Shown: positions 17,969-27,125, counted from the stretch's first letter. The stretch is DNA of 49,457 nt from Ignavibacteria bacterium (GCA_016783945.1 JADHVP010000008.1:1-49457), one strand, 5' to 3'. A program made the numbers and translations. The notes: generated by a model not told the origin, from the sequence alone.

Positions 17969-19417
17969 ATGATAAAAATTTCAAGTAAATACTTTGTAAT
18001 ATTATTTTGTCTTTTACTGTTTGTTTTGAACAGTGCAAAAGCAGATGATTTGGAAAATGGCATCAATGCAGTGAAAAGAGGGGATTATGTTTCTGCCCTT
18101 AATTATTTACAAAAAGCCGTCAAAGAAGATAAGGAAGATTATGATGCCAATTATTATTATGGATTAGCTTTATTGAAAACGGGTTCATTGGATGAAGCTG
18201 AAAAATATTTTAAAATTGCGTTAAAGGATGATGATGAAGGTGCTGAAGCATTAACAGGAATGGGAGATCTTTATAGATTACAGAAAGAATACAGCAAAGC
18301 TAACAAATACTATAAAAAAGCCTTAAAGTATGAACCCGATTATGTACCGGCAATGATATCTCAAGGTAAGAATTTATCCCTGGAAGGTAAAATCGATGCT
18401 GCAATTGTTATATTAACAAGAGCAATGTCAGTTGAGAAGAAGAATCCAATTGTTTATGTTGGTTTGGGTGATGCATATACTACCAGAGGAGCATTTATAC
18501 CTGCTATAGATAATTACAACAAAGCATTGAAGCTAAAGAGTAATTTAGCTGCTGCTCATTTTGGTTTGGGTAACGTTTATTTTCAGCAAAGAAAATACTC
18601 TGAATCAATAATGCAGTATGATAGTGCAATTACAATAGATCCCAATTTTGCTGATGCATATTTTGAGTTAGGAAGATTATTATATTATAATGATAACCTT
18701 AGTGCTGCAGACGATGCTTTTAAAAAATTCGAAGAACTTATGCCAGGCTCTACTGAAGGTAAAACCTACAGAGCAAAAGTGTTATATGCAAAAGCTGAAT
18801 ATGATGAAGCCAAAAAGATGTTGGAAGAAGTACTGGAAATAAATCCAAAATCTGTTACTGCATTTAAATATCTTGCATATATATATATCGAAGAGAAAGA
18901 ATATGAAAAAGCAAAATCGTTTTTCCAAAAAGTACCTGAAAAAGAATTTGATATTGAAGATTATATAAAGTATGCAAAGCTCTATGCTAAACTTGAGGAT
19001 TTTACTACAGCGTATAAATATTTTGACAAAGCTATTTCTTTGGACAGTATCGATTATAATATTTATTATGAATTAGGAAATGCTCAATTCGATAATAAAG
19101 AATATGATAATTCTTTAGAAAGTTATCAAAAAGCAATTGATTTGGGTTCGAATTCTTTAACACTTTATGTTAGAAAGGGAATTGCTCTATTTTCATTAAA
19201 GAAATATGAGGAAGCAATAACAGCATTTGACGATGCAATTTCTATAGATGATACTTTTGTGTTTTCGTATTTATGGAAAGCAAGATCATATTTAGCTTTA
19301 AACAACAAGGAGGAAGCTATTATATATTATAATAAAGTTCTCGAACTTGATCCTGATAATCAGGATGCAAAAGATGATTTAGCATATATTCAGAATAAAG
19401 ACGATAAGAACGAATAA
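17969..19417 (+). CDS. Secreted TPR-repeat protein
   Basis: The 482-residue protein has a signal peptide (FVILFCLLLFVLNSAKA) and about a dozen tandem TPR units covering nearly all the rest (for example AAAHFGLGNVYFQQRKYSES and SFLWKAR-like blocks). It probably resides in the periplasm as a scaffold. It is the last gene of the tonB operon, 14 bases after the PstS-like gene, and a terminator hairpin at 19453-19480 follows it. Confidence 0.85.
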   Translation: MIKISSKYFVILFCLLLFVLNSAKADDLENGINAVKRGDYVSALNYLQKAVKEDKEDYDANYYYGLALLKTGSLDEAEKYFKIALKDDDEGAEALTGMGDLYRLQKEYSKANKYYKKALKYEPDYVPAMISQGKNLSLEGKIDAAIVILTRAMSVEKKNPIVYVGLGDAYTTRGAFIPAIDNYNKALKLKSNLAAAHFGLGNVYFQQRKYSESIMQYDSAITIDPNFADAYFELGRLLYYNDNLSAADDAFKKFEELMPGSTEGKTYRAKVLYAKAEYDEAKKMLEEVLEINPKSVTAFKYLAYIYIEEKEYEKAKSFFQKVPEKEFDIEDYIKYAKLYAKLEDFTTAYKYFDKAISLDSIDYNIYYELGNAQFDNKEYDNSLESYQKAIDLGSNSLTLYVRKGIALFSLKKYEEAITAFDDAISIDDTFVFSYLWKARSYLALNNKEEAIIYYNKVLELDPDNQDAKDDLAYIQNKDDKNE

Positions 19418-19452
19418 TTCAATTTAATATAAGGTAGGTTTTTATTATACTA

Positions 19453-19480
19453 TGCGGTTAAGAAATTAATCGCATTTTTT
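19453..19480 (+). terminator. Rho-independent terminator of the tonB operon
   Basis: The arms TGCGGTTAA (19453-19461) and TTAATCGCA (19466-19474) pair with one G-T pair. Six T residues follow directly. It stands just before the start of the dipeptidase gene. Confidence 0.85.
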
Positions 19481-19487
19481 ATTAATT

Positions 19488-20864
19488 ATGGATGAAATTA
19501 AGAAATATATTGACGGTAATAAAGAAAGTTTTATCAATGAACTAAAGGATTTATTAACAATTCCTTCGATAAGTACTAATGCAGAGAACAAGAAGGACAT
19601 TGAAGATTGTGCAAATTGGCTACAGAGTCATATGCATGATATTGGTTTAGAGAATGTGAAAACCTATCAAACTGAAGGACATCCTATCGTTTATGGTGAT
19701 TGGTTAAATGCAGGAGATAACAAACTTACGATTTTAATTTATGGTCATTATGATGTGCAACCTGTTGACCCGCTCGATCTATGGAACAGTCCACCATTTT
19801 CGCCGACAATAGTTGGGGAAAACATTTATGCACGTGGTGCAACCGATGATAAAGGACAGGCATTCGTTCATCTGAAAAGCATCGAAGCACATTTGAAAGT
19901 AAAAAAGAAACTCCCGATAAATGTTAAGATTATTTTAGAGGGTGAAGAGGAAATTGGAAGTCCAAACCTGGATGGTTTCATTGAGAATAATAAAGATTTA
20001 TTGAAATGTGATTATGTTATTATTTCCGATACAGCAATGTATGATTATGATATTCCGTCTATCTGTTATGGATTAAAAGGACTTTGTTATATGGAATTAG
20101 ATGTTACAGGTCCAAACAAGGATTTACACTCAGGTTCTTTTGGAGGAGCTGTTGAAAATCCCATAAATGCCTTAGCCAATATTATTACAAAGTTAAAGGA
20201 TGAAAAGGGTAAAATATTGATACCCGGTTTCTATGATGATGTTATAGAATTAACAGCAGAGGAGAAAGAAGAATTTAGAAAACTTCCTTATAATGAAGAC
20301 GAATTCATTAAAGAATTAGATATTGAAGAAGTATTCGGTGAAGAAGGATATACAACAATAGAGCGTAAATGGGCAAGACCGACTTTGGATTGCAATGGTA
20401 TTTGGGGAGGATTTCAGGGTGAGGGTGCAAAGACTGTATTGCCCTCGAAAGCAGGTGCAAAGATCTCTATGAGATTAGTTCCTGACCAGGAGCCGGAGAA
20501 AATTGAAAAATTGTTTACAGATTATGTAAACAAAATAACACCGAAATCCATTAAAGTAAAAATATCAGCGTCTCATAATGCAAAACCAGCTATTACACCT
20601 ATCGATAATGATGCTATTCGAGCGGCTATGAAGGCACTTGAACATGGTTTCGGAATCGAGCCTGTTTTCATGAGAGAAGGTGGGTCTATTCCTGTTGTAA
20701 ATACTATACAGGATTTGTTAGATGCTCCTTCGATTTTATTAGGATTTGGTCTACCGAATGAAAATACGCATTCACCGAATGAACATTTAAATCTCAGAAA
20801 TTTTCATAGAGGAATTTTAACTTCAGCTTATTACTTAGAAGAATTATCAAAAATAAATAATTAA
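19488..20864 (+). CDS. M20-family metallodipeptidase
   Basis: A zinc peptidase of the M20 dipeptidase type, 458 residues, in the usual range. Metal-binding landmarks are GHYDVQPVDPLDLWNSPPF (His and Asp), YARGATDDKGQ (bridging Asp) and LEGEEEIGSPN (catalytic and ligand Glu pair). The dimerisation insert begins DLHSGSFGGAVENP, and the C-terminal ligand region is NENTHSPNEHL. It lacks a signal peptide and so is cytoplasmic, probably hydrolysing dipeptides. The terminator just upstream implies its own promoter or read-through. Confidence 0.9.
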   Translation: MDEIKKYIDGNKESFINELKDLLTIPSISTNAENKKDIEDCANWLQSHMHDIGLENVKTYQTEGHPIVYGDWLNAGDNKLTILIYGHYDVQPVDPLDLWNSPPFSPTIVGENIYARGATDDKGQAFVHLKSIEAHLKVKKKLPINVKIILEGEEEIGSPNLDGFIENNKDLLKCDYVIISDTAMYDYDIPSICYGLKGLCYMELDVTGPNKDLHSGSFGGAVENPINALANIITKLKDEKGKILIPGFYDDVIELTAEEKEEFRKLPYNEDEFIKELDIEEVFGEEGYTTIERKWARPTLDCNGIWGGFQGEGAKTVLPSKAGAKISMRLVPDQEPEKIEKLFTDYVNKITPKSIKVKISASHNAKPAITPIDNDAIRAAMKALEHGFGIEPVFMREGGSIPVVNTIQDLLDAPSILLGFGLPNENTHSPNEHLNLRNFHRGILTSAYYLEELSKINN

Positions 20865-20866
20865 AA

Positions 20867-21205
20867 ATGGCAAAAGCAAGAACACCAATAAGATCAAGAA
20901 AATCTAAAGTGGAGCATCTTCGAATTGCACTAACACCGAAAAACTATATTATTATAATTTTAGGCATTGTTGTTATCGTATTAGGATATATCTTCATGTC
21001 TGAAAAATCTGTTGATGGTTTTATGCCAACAGTTGTTGCACCACTGTTATTAGTTTTTGGGTATTGTGTTATGATCCCTATTGGAATTTTGTATAAGGAT
21101 AAATCAAAATCTGACGAAGGTGAAACTAAAATAAAGGAAAAAGTTGTTTCAGAAGAGAAAGGAAGTAAGAATATATCAGCTTCTTCAAATATCAAGACAG
21201 GATAA
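20867..21205 (+). CDS. DUF3098-like small membrane protein
   Basis: A 112-residue protein. A basic N-terminus is followed by two helices (IIIILGIVVIVLGYIFM and VVAPLLLVFGYCVMIPIGIL), then a charged tail. The length and the pair of helices around a short loop resemble DUF3098 proteins of Bacteroidota, whose function is unknown. The ATG is two bases after the dipeptidase stop, so the two genes are co-transcribed. Confidence 0.7.
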   Translation: MAKARTPIRSRKSKVEHLRIALTPKNYIIIILGIVVIVLGYIFMSEKSVDGFMPTVVAPLLLVFGYCVMIPIGILYKDKSKSDEGETKIKEKVVSEEKGSKNISASSNIKTG

Positions 21206-21305
21206 TTTTTTGTAATATACACTGATTATTCACTTTTATTAGTTCTTTTAACATACTTATCTTATTAGCAGTTACGGTTCGTACCTCATGCTAATTATAA
21301 ATTAT

Positions 21306-21659
21306 GGGAATGTAACGGTTTCGACGGGATGAGAGATGTTTAAAACTGCATATAGTGTTCTCAGCCATCACTTTAAAAAGGCCGAAAAAATAAATAAACG
21401 CAAACGATAACTTTGCAATGGCTGCTTAATTGTAAGTAGCCCACTTTACTGTGCTTCCTTTCTCATCGGATTGCAGTAAAGTGCCGTAAAGATGAGATAG
21501 TTTAACTAAGTGTTTGAATTGGTTAGATGAAAAATTTTCAAACTGGCGTAATCAGGATTTGTTTATCTATTCGATTGCGTGAGATTTAAAGATAGACTAT
21601 ATATGTAGACGTTTTAATGGTCTTCGTTTCGGACCCGAGTTCGACTCTCGGCATTTCCA
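21306..21659 (+). ncRNA. ssrA: tmRNA (transfer-messenger RNA)
   Basis: The 5' end GGGAATG followed by GGTTTCGACGGG is the tmRNA signature. The 3' end carries a T-arm (GAGTTCGACTC) and the acceptor strand CATTTCC, which pairs with GGGAATG. The tag frame is at 21400-21429 and reads ANDNFAMAA then TAA, close to the canonical ANDENYALAA. It is followed by a GGCTGCTTA/TAAGTAGCC hairpin. The CCA end is not encoded. tmRNA rescues stalled ribosomes with SmpB and tags peptides for proteolysis. The 3' end lies only about four bases from the stop of the convergent yidC. Confidence 0.97.
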
Positions 21660-21663
21660 CTAA

Positions 21664-23577
21664 TTATCTTCTTCTTTTCCTTTGCGTTTTTCGCTGATCC
21701 TCTAATCTTTTTTGCATCTTCTCCATAAAAGTCAGCTTTTTTGGTTTGTTCAAATCTTTAACACTTTTTACTTCAGTTTCCGGTTTTGCTTTCTTTATTT
21801 TAGTTGTATAAATCATTTGGAGAATTGAAAGCAAATTAAACATGAAGTAATAAAGGTTCAGACCTGAGGGAAATGTAAAGAATAACAATGTCAACATAAT
21901 AGGCATAATATAAACGAAAGCTTTTTGCTTTGGATCAGTGACCGTCATCTTCTGTTGAATGAACATTGTGATTCCCATCAAAGTGGCTAAACCTGCTACC
22001 TGGTCAATTCCGAAAAGTGGTATTTTAAAAGGTAATTGAAATATTACATCCGGAGCTGCAAGGTCATGAACCCATAAAATGAAAGGCTGCTGTCTTAATT
22101 CAATAGTAGAACGAAACACACCAAACAATGCATACAATATAGGCATTTGAAGCAGTAAAGGAAGACAACCCCCTGCAGGATTAATCTTTTCTTCTTTATA
22201 GAGCTTCATTATCTGCTGATTTGCTTTTTGTGAGTCATCTTTATACTTCTCTCTGATTGCAGTCATTTTAGGATTAAGTGTGCCCATCTTCTTCATGGAT
22301 TCCATCTGTTTTTTTGTTAAAGGATGAAGAAGAATTTTCAAGGCAATAGAGAATACGATAATAACAAATCCATAGTTGGGTATGAATGTATGTAAGAAAC
22401 TAAAGAAGGGGAGTATGAAATATTGTGCGATTGGGCGTACTATAAAATCTAATGCAAATCTCATAGTTATTTGAAGATCTCTATCATAAGATTTCAGTAT
22501 TTGATAATCGAGGGGAGTAAGTAGAATCATGAAAGAACTCTTCTCATGTAAATCATTTTTCACATCCATCTTTAATGCAATTGAATATTCTTTTCTTTGA
22601 CCAAGATCTTTTAAGTGTTCTTTATATCCTGTAAGGTATGCTCCATCGCCTTTTCTATCTGTTGGTATAATAAAAACACCAAAGTATTTATTTCGCGAAC
22701 TGACAAAATCAGTATTACCATTAAAATCTTCTGTATATTTCTCTTCGAAGTCACTTGCATCCATTGTTTCAAGCTCTCCGCCCATATAAGCAAAAGCTTC
22801 GGCAAATGTTGCTTCATCATCACTTCTGTATTCAGTAAGGTTTAATGATGAACCCCAGATAATTTGATATTTCCCTCCTGTTATAAATTTATCCGAGTTA
22901 ACTAATTCATAGTCGACATTAAACTGATACGAGTCAGGATCGAAAGAATAAGTTTTAATTATCTTTTGGGTACTGTCCTCTGAAATTATTAGTTCATATT
23001 TAAGTGTGAAGTCTTTATTTTTTGTAAGGTCTATATTTTCCCATTCAGCATAATCAGAGTTGAAAATGAGATCTTTTGTGTTAATTAATTTTCCATCTTT
23101 AGAAGTAAATAACAGGTGTAGTTCTTTACCTGTTTTCCAATCAATAAGTTGAACAGGTTCTTTTTCCCATGTCAAATATTCTTTCGTAATAAATTTCTTA
23201 ATTGTCCCACCATAATTTGTGAATTCCATTTTAACTTTTTCATTCTCCAGCATGATAATCTTTTCCTTTGCCTTTGTAGTTGTATCGCCTGTATAGTCAA
23301 TAGCTTTCGAGTAAAATGCACTTCCGTATTTAGTGATTAATTCATCATATTTAAGATTGCTTAATCCTGTTGTATCCTGAACATCCTCTGTTTTGGTTAC
23401 AATTGTATCCTTTATTCTTGTAGTATCCGTAGTTATAGATGAATCTGAAATGATTTTTGTGCTGTCCGTTTTTTGTTTTTCTAATTGCTCTTTTTGCTGT
23501 TTAGTTGACGACCAGTACAACCAGCCAACCAGTATTATTCCAATTGCTACGAATCCTAATATTGATTTTTTATCCAT
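21664..23577 (-). CDS. yidC: Membrane protein insertase YidC
   Basis: The 637-residue protein has an N-terminal membrane helix (LGFVAIGIILVGWLYW), a large periplasmic beta domain at about 85-350, and the conserved YidC/Oxa1 core at about 370-600. The core includes the hydrophilic-groove segment (YGFVIIVFSIALKILLHPL), the coiled C1 loop and GGCLPLLLQMPILYALF. A basic C-terminal tail is present. YidC inserts proteins into the inner membrane with or without SecYEG. It is the last gene of the rpmH-rnpA-yidD-yidC operon. Confidence 0.97.
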   Translation of the reverse strand: MDKKSILGFVAIGIILVGWLYWSSTKQQKEQLEKQKTDSTKIISDSSITTDTTRIKDTIVTKTEDVQDTTGLSNLKYDELITKYGSAFYSKAIDYTGDTTTKAKEKIIMLENEKVKMEFTNYGGTIKKFITKEYLTWEKEPVQLIDWKTGKELHLLFTSKDGKLINTKDLIFNSDYAEWENIDLTKNKDFTLKYELIISEDSTQKIIKTYSFDPDSYQFNVDYELVNSDKFITGGKYQIIWGSSLNLTEYRSDDEATFAEAFAYMGGELETMDASDFEEKYTEDFNGNTDFVSSRNKYFGVFIIPTDRKGDGAYLTGYKEHLKDLGQRKEYSIALKMDVKNDLHEKSSFMILLTPLDYQILKSYDRDLQITMRFALDFIVRPIAQYFILPFFSFLHTFIPNYGFVIIVFSIALKILLHPLTKKQMESMKKMGTLNPKMTAIREKYKDDSQKANQQIMKLYKEEKINPAGGCLPLLLQMPILYALFGVFRSTIELRQQPFILWVHDLAAPDVIFQLPFKIPLFGIDQVAGLATLMGITMFIQQKMTVTDPKQKAFVYIMPIMLTLLFFTFPSGLNLYYFMFNLLSILQMIYTTKIKKAKPETEVKSVKDLNKPKKLTFMEKMQKRLEDQRKTQRKRRR

Positions 23578-23609
23578 TATATAAATATACTTTTAATATT
23601 GACGATCAT

Positions 23610-23849
23610 TTATTTTGAGTTGTGGGAACAGCTGCTTTTTAACGGTACGGGATCAATTCCACCTTCAAAAAGAGGATTACATTTGAGAATTCTTTTTGCA
23701 CCAAGATATATCCCTTTAAACAAACCATATTTTTTAAAAGCTTCTATACAATAGTTAGAACAAGTCGGATAAAACCTGCATGAGTTAGAAAATAAAGGTG
23801 ATAATAGAACCTGGTATATTTTGATTAATAGAATCGGTATGAATGTCAT
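23610..23849 (-). CDS. yidD: Membrane protein insertion efficiency factor YidD
   Basis: A 79-residue protein with the family signature [26 protein letters not shown] (shown over two adjoining segments in the family) and a C-terminal GGIDPVP. It has an amphipathic N-terminus and conserved cysteines (C23, C30). It assists YidC. Its ATG (23849-23847) overlaps the TGA that ends the -1 frame of rnpA, which is strong evidence that rnpA reaches this point. Confidence 0.96.
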   Translation of the reverse strand: MTFIPILLIKIYQVLLSPLFSNSCRFYPTCSNYCIEAFKKYGLFKGIYLGAKRILKCNPLFEGGIDPVPLKSSCSHNSK

Positions 23850-24011
23850 GATTTATTTTTTGAATGCAAGTAATTATTCATGTCTTTCAATAATTGTTTC
23901 ATCTCTAATTCGAATGTTCTTAAATTTATTTTATTATTTCTATTCAATAAAACATAAGCATTATCGGATAAACCAATTATTATTGATACATTATATTCGA
24001 TACGTTCATTT
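23846..24011 (-). other. rnpA: C-terminal part of rnpA in the -1 frame
   Basis: After the U run, the -1 frame reads LNERIEYNVSIIIGLSDNAY, continues through LLNRNNKINLRTFELEMKQL and ends [13 protein letters not shown] with TGA at 23848-23846. The order of a beta strand (VSIIIGL) then a helix (FELEMKQLLKDM) is what RnpA has after its RNR motif. The stop overlaps the yidD start (ATGA). Joined to the upstream frame, this gives a protein of about 160 residues, somewhat long for the family because of the N-terminus. Confidence 0.8.
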
Positions 24012-24327
24012 AAAAAAAAAACTTATTTAATCTGTATGATTCCCTGAGTAACCTTTTAACCCTGTTTCTTTGACTGGATTTATGAATTTTCTTTTTGGAA
24101 ACAATAAAGCCCACTTTAATATTATGCTGTGGAAGTGGGCTCTCAGAAAACTCTTTTGTAGAACTATAGTGTCTGTTTGACTTATCTAAATTTAAATATC
24201 CTTTTAAAAGTTCAGTACTGAATTTAGTTGAATTAAAAATAATCTTGCTGTACGAATCATAACCCCTGATTAACTCAGATTTTTTTAATCTAAAATTTTC
24301 ACTTGCATGTTCATTATTACTATCCAT
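24010..24327 (-). CDS. rnpA: Ribonuclease P protein component (frame interrupted)
   Basis: RnpA is the basic protein subunit that helps the RNase P RNA trim pre-tRNA 5' ends. The N-terminal FRLKKSELIRGYDSYSKI matches the family, and SQRNRVKRLLRESYRLNK is the conserved RNA-binding RNR motif. This frame stops right after the motif, in the run of ten U residues at 24012-24021. The normal C-terminal third (last strand and helix) is missing. That part is open in the -1 frame downstream to 23846. The product is therefore either made by slippage on U10, or the assembly is off by one base, or the gene is damaged. rpmH ends 16 bases upstream. Confidence 0.88.
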   Translation of the reverse strand: MDSNNEHASENFRLKKSELIRGYDSYSKIIFNSTKFSTELLKGYLNLDKSNRHYSSTKEFSESPLPQHNIKVGFIVSKKKIHKSSQRNRVKRLLRESYRLNKFFF

Positions 24328-24343
24328 TTACGCATCCAATCTG

Positions 24344-24499
24344 CTATACGCGTACGAATTCATCGCTCACAGTGAGCTTCTTTCTTCCTTTGGTTCTTCT
24401 TCTTGAAAGAACCCTTCTACCATTTTTTGATGACATTCTTTCACGAAATCCATGTTTATTCTTTCTTTTTCTATTGCTTGGTTGATACGTTCGTTTCAT
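24344..24499 (-). CDS. rpmH: 50S ribosomal protein L34
   Basis: The 51-residue protein reads [18 protein letters not shown], then [20 protein letters not shown] and [12 protein letters not shown]. The first half is the L34 consensus almost exactly. The tail is slightly longer than in E. coli (46 residues). It is the first gene of the operon and is followed 16 bases later by rnpA. dnaA, the usual divergent neighbour near oriC, is not beside it. Confidence 0.97.
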   Translation of the reverse strand: MKRTYQPSNRKRKNKHGFRERMSSKNGRRVLSRRRTKGRKKLTVSDEFVRV

Positions 24500-24617
24500 T
24501 AATGTGCAAATTTAAAAATTTGAAAAGGTTAAATTAATTTAATTATTCAAAATTTACAAGGATATTACTATTACTAAGGAATTGTGTTTTTATCTATTTT
24601 TATATTTCCAGTTCTCA

Positions 24618-25424
24618 TTATTCTTTTTCAGTTAGTGATTCCCTTGAAATCTTTCCTTTTTTATAAATAAGCATTCCTAGGGCGCATATTATCATAATTA
24701 CTGATACCAATTGAGCTTGTGTGAGACCAAAAATCACTTTTGGATTGAGTCTTATGAACTCAACGAGTAATCTTGAAATCCCGGATAATAATAAATAATA
24801 ATAGAATAATTCTCCGGCATACTTAATTTTTGTTCTTCTATTCCACAAAAAGAGGAATATTAAAATTGCAGCAACAAATTCAAAGATTGGAGTTGGACAG
24901 GCAAGAATTCCTTCAGGAGTAGGAACTGTTCCATTCGAATAACTGTAACCTAAAAATTCCCAGAAAGTATTGCTAATATTTATTCCATAACAACCATCAC
25001 CGGATAAATGGCATCCAATTCTCGCTATGCCATATCCCAATGCTGTTGCCGGGGAGAGATAATCAAAAATCCGTAATACAGAAAGTTTTTTAATCTTGCA
25101 ATAGATAATAACAAATATAATTGCAAATATAAGTCCTCCGTAGAACGTAAGTCCTGCTGCAGAAATTAAAGAGTCAGTAGTTAGAAAAGATGATATCGGA
25201 AGTCCTTTTCCGAAATTCCATTCCTCTAATACGTAAAAAACTTTTGCCCCAACAATGCCGCCAATTAGTGCTAAAAAAGTTATTGCTATTCCTATATTTT
25301 CATCTAATTTATTTCGTCTCAGTTCTTTGCTGAATAGAGTACTGCCTACTAAAAATGCTATGCCAAGCATAAGACCATAACTGTAAACAGGAACAGGACC
25401 TATCTCAAATAGTTTTGGATACAT
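24618..25424 (-). CDS. lgt: Prolipoprotein diacylglyceryl transferase
   Basis: Lgt transfers diacylglycerol from phosphatidylglycerol to the lipobox cysteine of prolipoproteins in the inner membrane. The 268-residue protein has about seven hydrophobic helices. Landmarks are the N-terminal SYGLMLGIAFLVGSTLF, AGLTFYGGLIFAI and the signature region GIARIGCHLSGDGCYG. It lies in a minus-strand series after hisS and the small unknown gene, 15 bases after the latter. rpmH follows at a distance of 118 bases. Confidence 0.95.
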   Translation of the reverse strand: MYPKLFEIGPVPVYSYGLMLGIAFLVGSTLFSKELRRNKLDENIGIAITFLALIGGIVGAKVFYVLEEWNFGKGLPISSFLTTDSLISAAGLTFYGGLIFAIIFVIIYCKIKKLSVLRIFDYLSPATALGYGIARIGCHLSGDGCYGINISNTFWEFLGYSYSNGTVPTPEGILACPTPIFEFVAAILIFLFLWNRRTKIKYAGELFYYYLLLSGISRLLVEFIRLNPKVIFGLTQAQLVSVIMIICALGMLIYKKGKISRESLTEKE

Positions 25425-25439
25425 TAAATTTATTCTTTT

Positions 25440-25844
25440 TTAAGTTAATACTTTTATAAATGTTTTAGGAGGTTTCTTCATTAACTTGACCGAGGTGGTT
25501 GTTACCTTAAATTCATATTTACATTTCTTTTTCTTATGTTTTGTTAAGTCCAACATATAAGTTGTATTTTTAAAATCATATAATTTAAATTGATAACCGG
25601 CATTACCTGTATTTGGTAAAGATATTTTTGGAGCAGAAAGCCCTTCTACATCAAAATTCAGTTCCTTTTTCTCAAAATTAATATTTTCTATTACATTTAT
25701 CCTGTATACGAAATTCTCGAATATTTTTACAGTTCTAAAATCGAATAAGATATACTTTTTCTTTAACACTGTATCGAACTGGTGAGAAATACTTAACTCG
25801 TATTCATATTTTAATTTGTCAGGTCTTACTTGCTTAGTTCTCAT
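25440..25844 (-). CDS. Uncharacterised basic protein between hisS and lgt
   Basis: A 134-residue protein rich in Lys and aromatic residues, predicted to be mostly beta-strand (alternating patterns such as YEYELSISHQFDTVLKKKYI and YQFKLYDFKNTTYMLDL). There is no signal peptide, membrane helix or recognised motif. It starts with ATG 25844, 30 bases after hisS, and ends 15 bases before lgt, so it is part of that operon. I do not recognise it. Confidence 0.65.
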   Translation of the reverse strand: MRTKQVRPDKLKYEYELSISHQFDTVLKKKYILFDFRTVKIFENFVYRINVIENINFEKKELNFDVEGLSAPKISLPNTGNAGYQFKLYDFKNTTYMLDLTKHKKKKCKYEFKVTTTSVKLMKKPPKTFIKVLT

Positions 25845-25874
25845 TGTGTTGATTAATTAAATACTCTCGAAATA

Positions 25875-27125
25875 CTAATCAATATTGTAATTCAGCTCAT
25901 ATATTTTATCAACTGATACGTCTATCTCAATACCATCCGACATCCTCTTTAATTTTGCTTCGTTGCTTTCAAGCTCTTCGTTTCCAATTACAATTACGTA
26001 TTCTGCATTTAACCTGTTAGCTTCTTTCATTTGTGATTTGACACTTCTATTAAGCATGTCTGTTTCGCATTTAAAATTTTTCTTCCTCAAAGCAATCGCT
26101 GTCTTCAAGACAAACTTCTTAGCATCTTCTCCGATACTTACAATAAAAAGCTTCAATGCTTCTTTCTCAGGATATTCGTATTCATTTTTATCGAGGACAA
26201 TCATTAATCTTTCTATACCACAAGCAAAACCAATTGCAGGTGTAGGTTTACCCCCAAGCTGTTCTACCAGCATGTCATATCTTCCTCCGCCAAAGATTGC
26301 ATTCTGCGAACCGAGTTCATCGGAAATAACCTCGAACGTTGTGGACGTATAATAATCGAACCCGCGGACTAACCTGTAATCAACTTCAAATTTTATCCTG
26401 AGGTCTTTCAATAAATCTAAAACGTTAGAAAAAAAATCTTTAGTTTCTTTCGAAAGATATTCGTAGAGTACAGGTGCGTTTTCAAGTACTTCATTATCCG
26501 ATGGGTCTTTCGAATCTAATATCCTCAAAGGATTCTTTTCAAATCTTTTTCTGCTGTCGATAGAGAGAACCTTGAGGTATTTGGTTAAATACTTTTTTAA
26601 ATCATCGATAAATAAAGCTCTTTCTTGTTGTGTCCCGATATTATTTATTTTCGTTTTAATATCTCTTATACCGAAGTCGTTTAGTATTTGCAAACCAACA
26701 GCAATGACTTCTACGTCGACAGTAAAATCACCGCTGCCGATTACCTCAATCCCGTACTGCGAAAACTCTCTGTACCTTCCTGCTTGCGGTCTTTCGTGTC
26801 TGTACATATTCGAAAAATAAAACAGCTTTTGAACGGGGGACTCGTTATACATGCTGTTCTCTAAATAGGCTCTTACAACGGGTGCCGTCATTTCAGGTCT
26901 TAAAGTAAATTCATCATCGTTGAAAGAATACATTTCCTTCGAAACTACATCGGTCTCTTCACCAATGCTTCTTTTAAATAAAGAAGTGTTTTCAAAAGTA
27001 GGAGTTTGTATTTCACTGTAATTAAAATTAGACAAGGTCTTCCTTATCTTTTCTAATATATGTCTTCGTTGCCCGGCTTCTTTCGGAAGAATATCGAACG
27101 TGCCTTTAGGTTTTTGAATAAGCAT
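25875..27125 (-). CDS. hisS: Histidyl-tRNA synthetase
   Basis: A class II synthetase of 416 residues, which charges tRNA-His. The motifs are intact: motif 2 YRHERPQAGRYREFSQYG, the His-specific LVRGFDYYTSTTFEV and GGGRYDMLVEQLGG, and motif 3 PAIGFACGIERL. The C-terminal anticodon-binding domain covers about residues 325-410. The first gene of a minus-strand run, it is divergent from the unassigned gene at 27342, leaving a 216-base shared promoter region. Confidence 0.97.
   Translation of the reverse strand: MLIQKPKGTFDILPKEAGQRRHILEKIRKTLSNFNYSEIQTPTFENTSLFKRSIGEETDVVSKEMYSFNDDEFTLRPEMTAPVVRAYLENSMYNESPVQKLFYFSNMYRHERPQAGRYREFSQYGIEVIGSGDFTVDVEVIAVGLQILNDFGIRDIKTKINNIGTQQERALFIDDLKKYLTKYLKVLSIDSRKRFEKNPLRILDSKDPSDNEVLENAPVLYEYLSKETKDFFSNVLDLLKDLRIKFEVDYRLVRGFDYYTSTTFEVISDELGSQNAIFGGGRYDMLVEQLGGKPTPAIGFACGIERLMIVLDKNEYEYPEKEALKLFIVSIGEDAKKFVLKTAIALRKKNFKCETDMLNRSVKSQMKEANRLNAEYVIVIGNEELESNEAKLKRMSDGIEIDVSVDKIYELNYNID

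Noticed and set aside
24500-24617. Replication origin beside rpmH
   Set aside because: The AT-rich gap has no clear DnaA boxes and dnaA is not adjacent.
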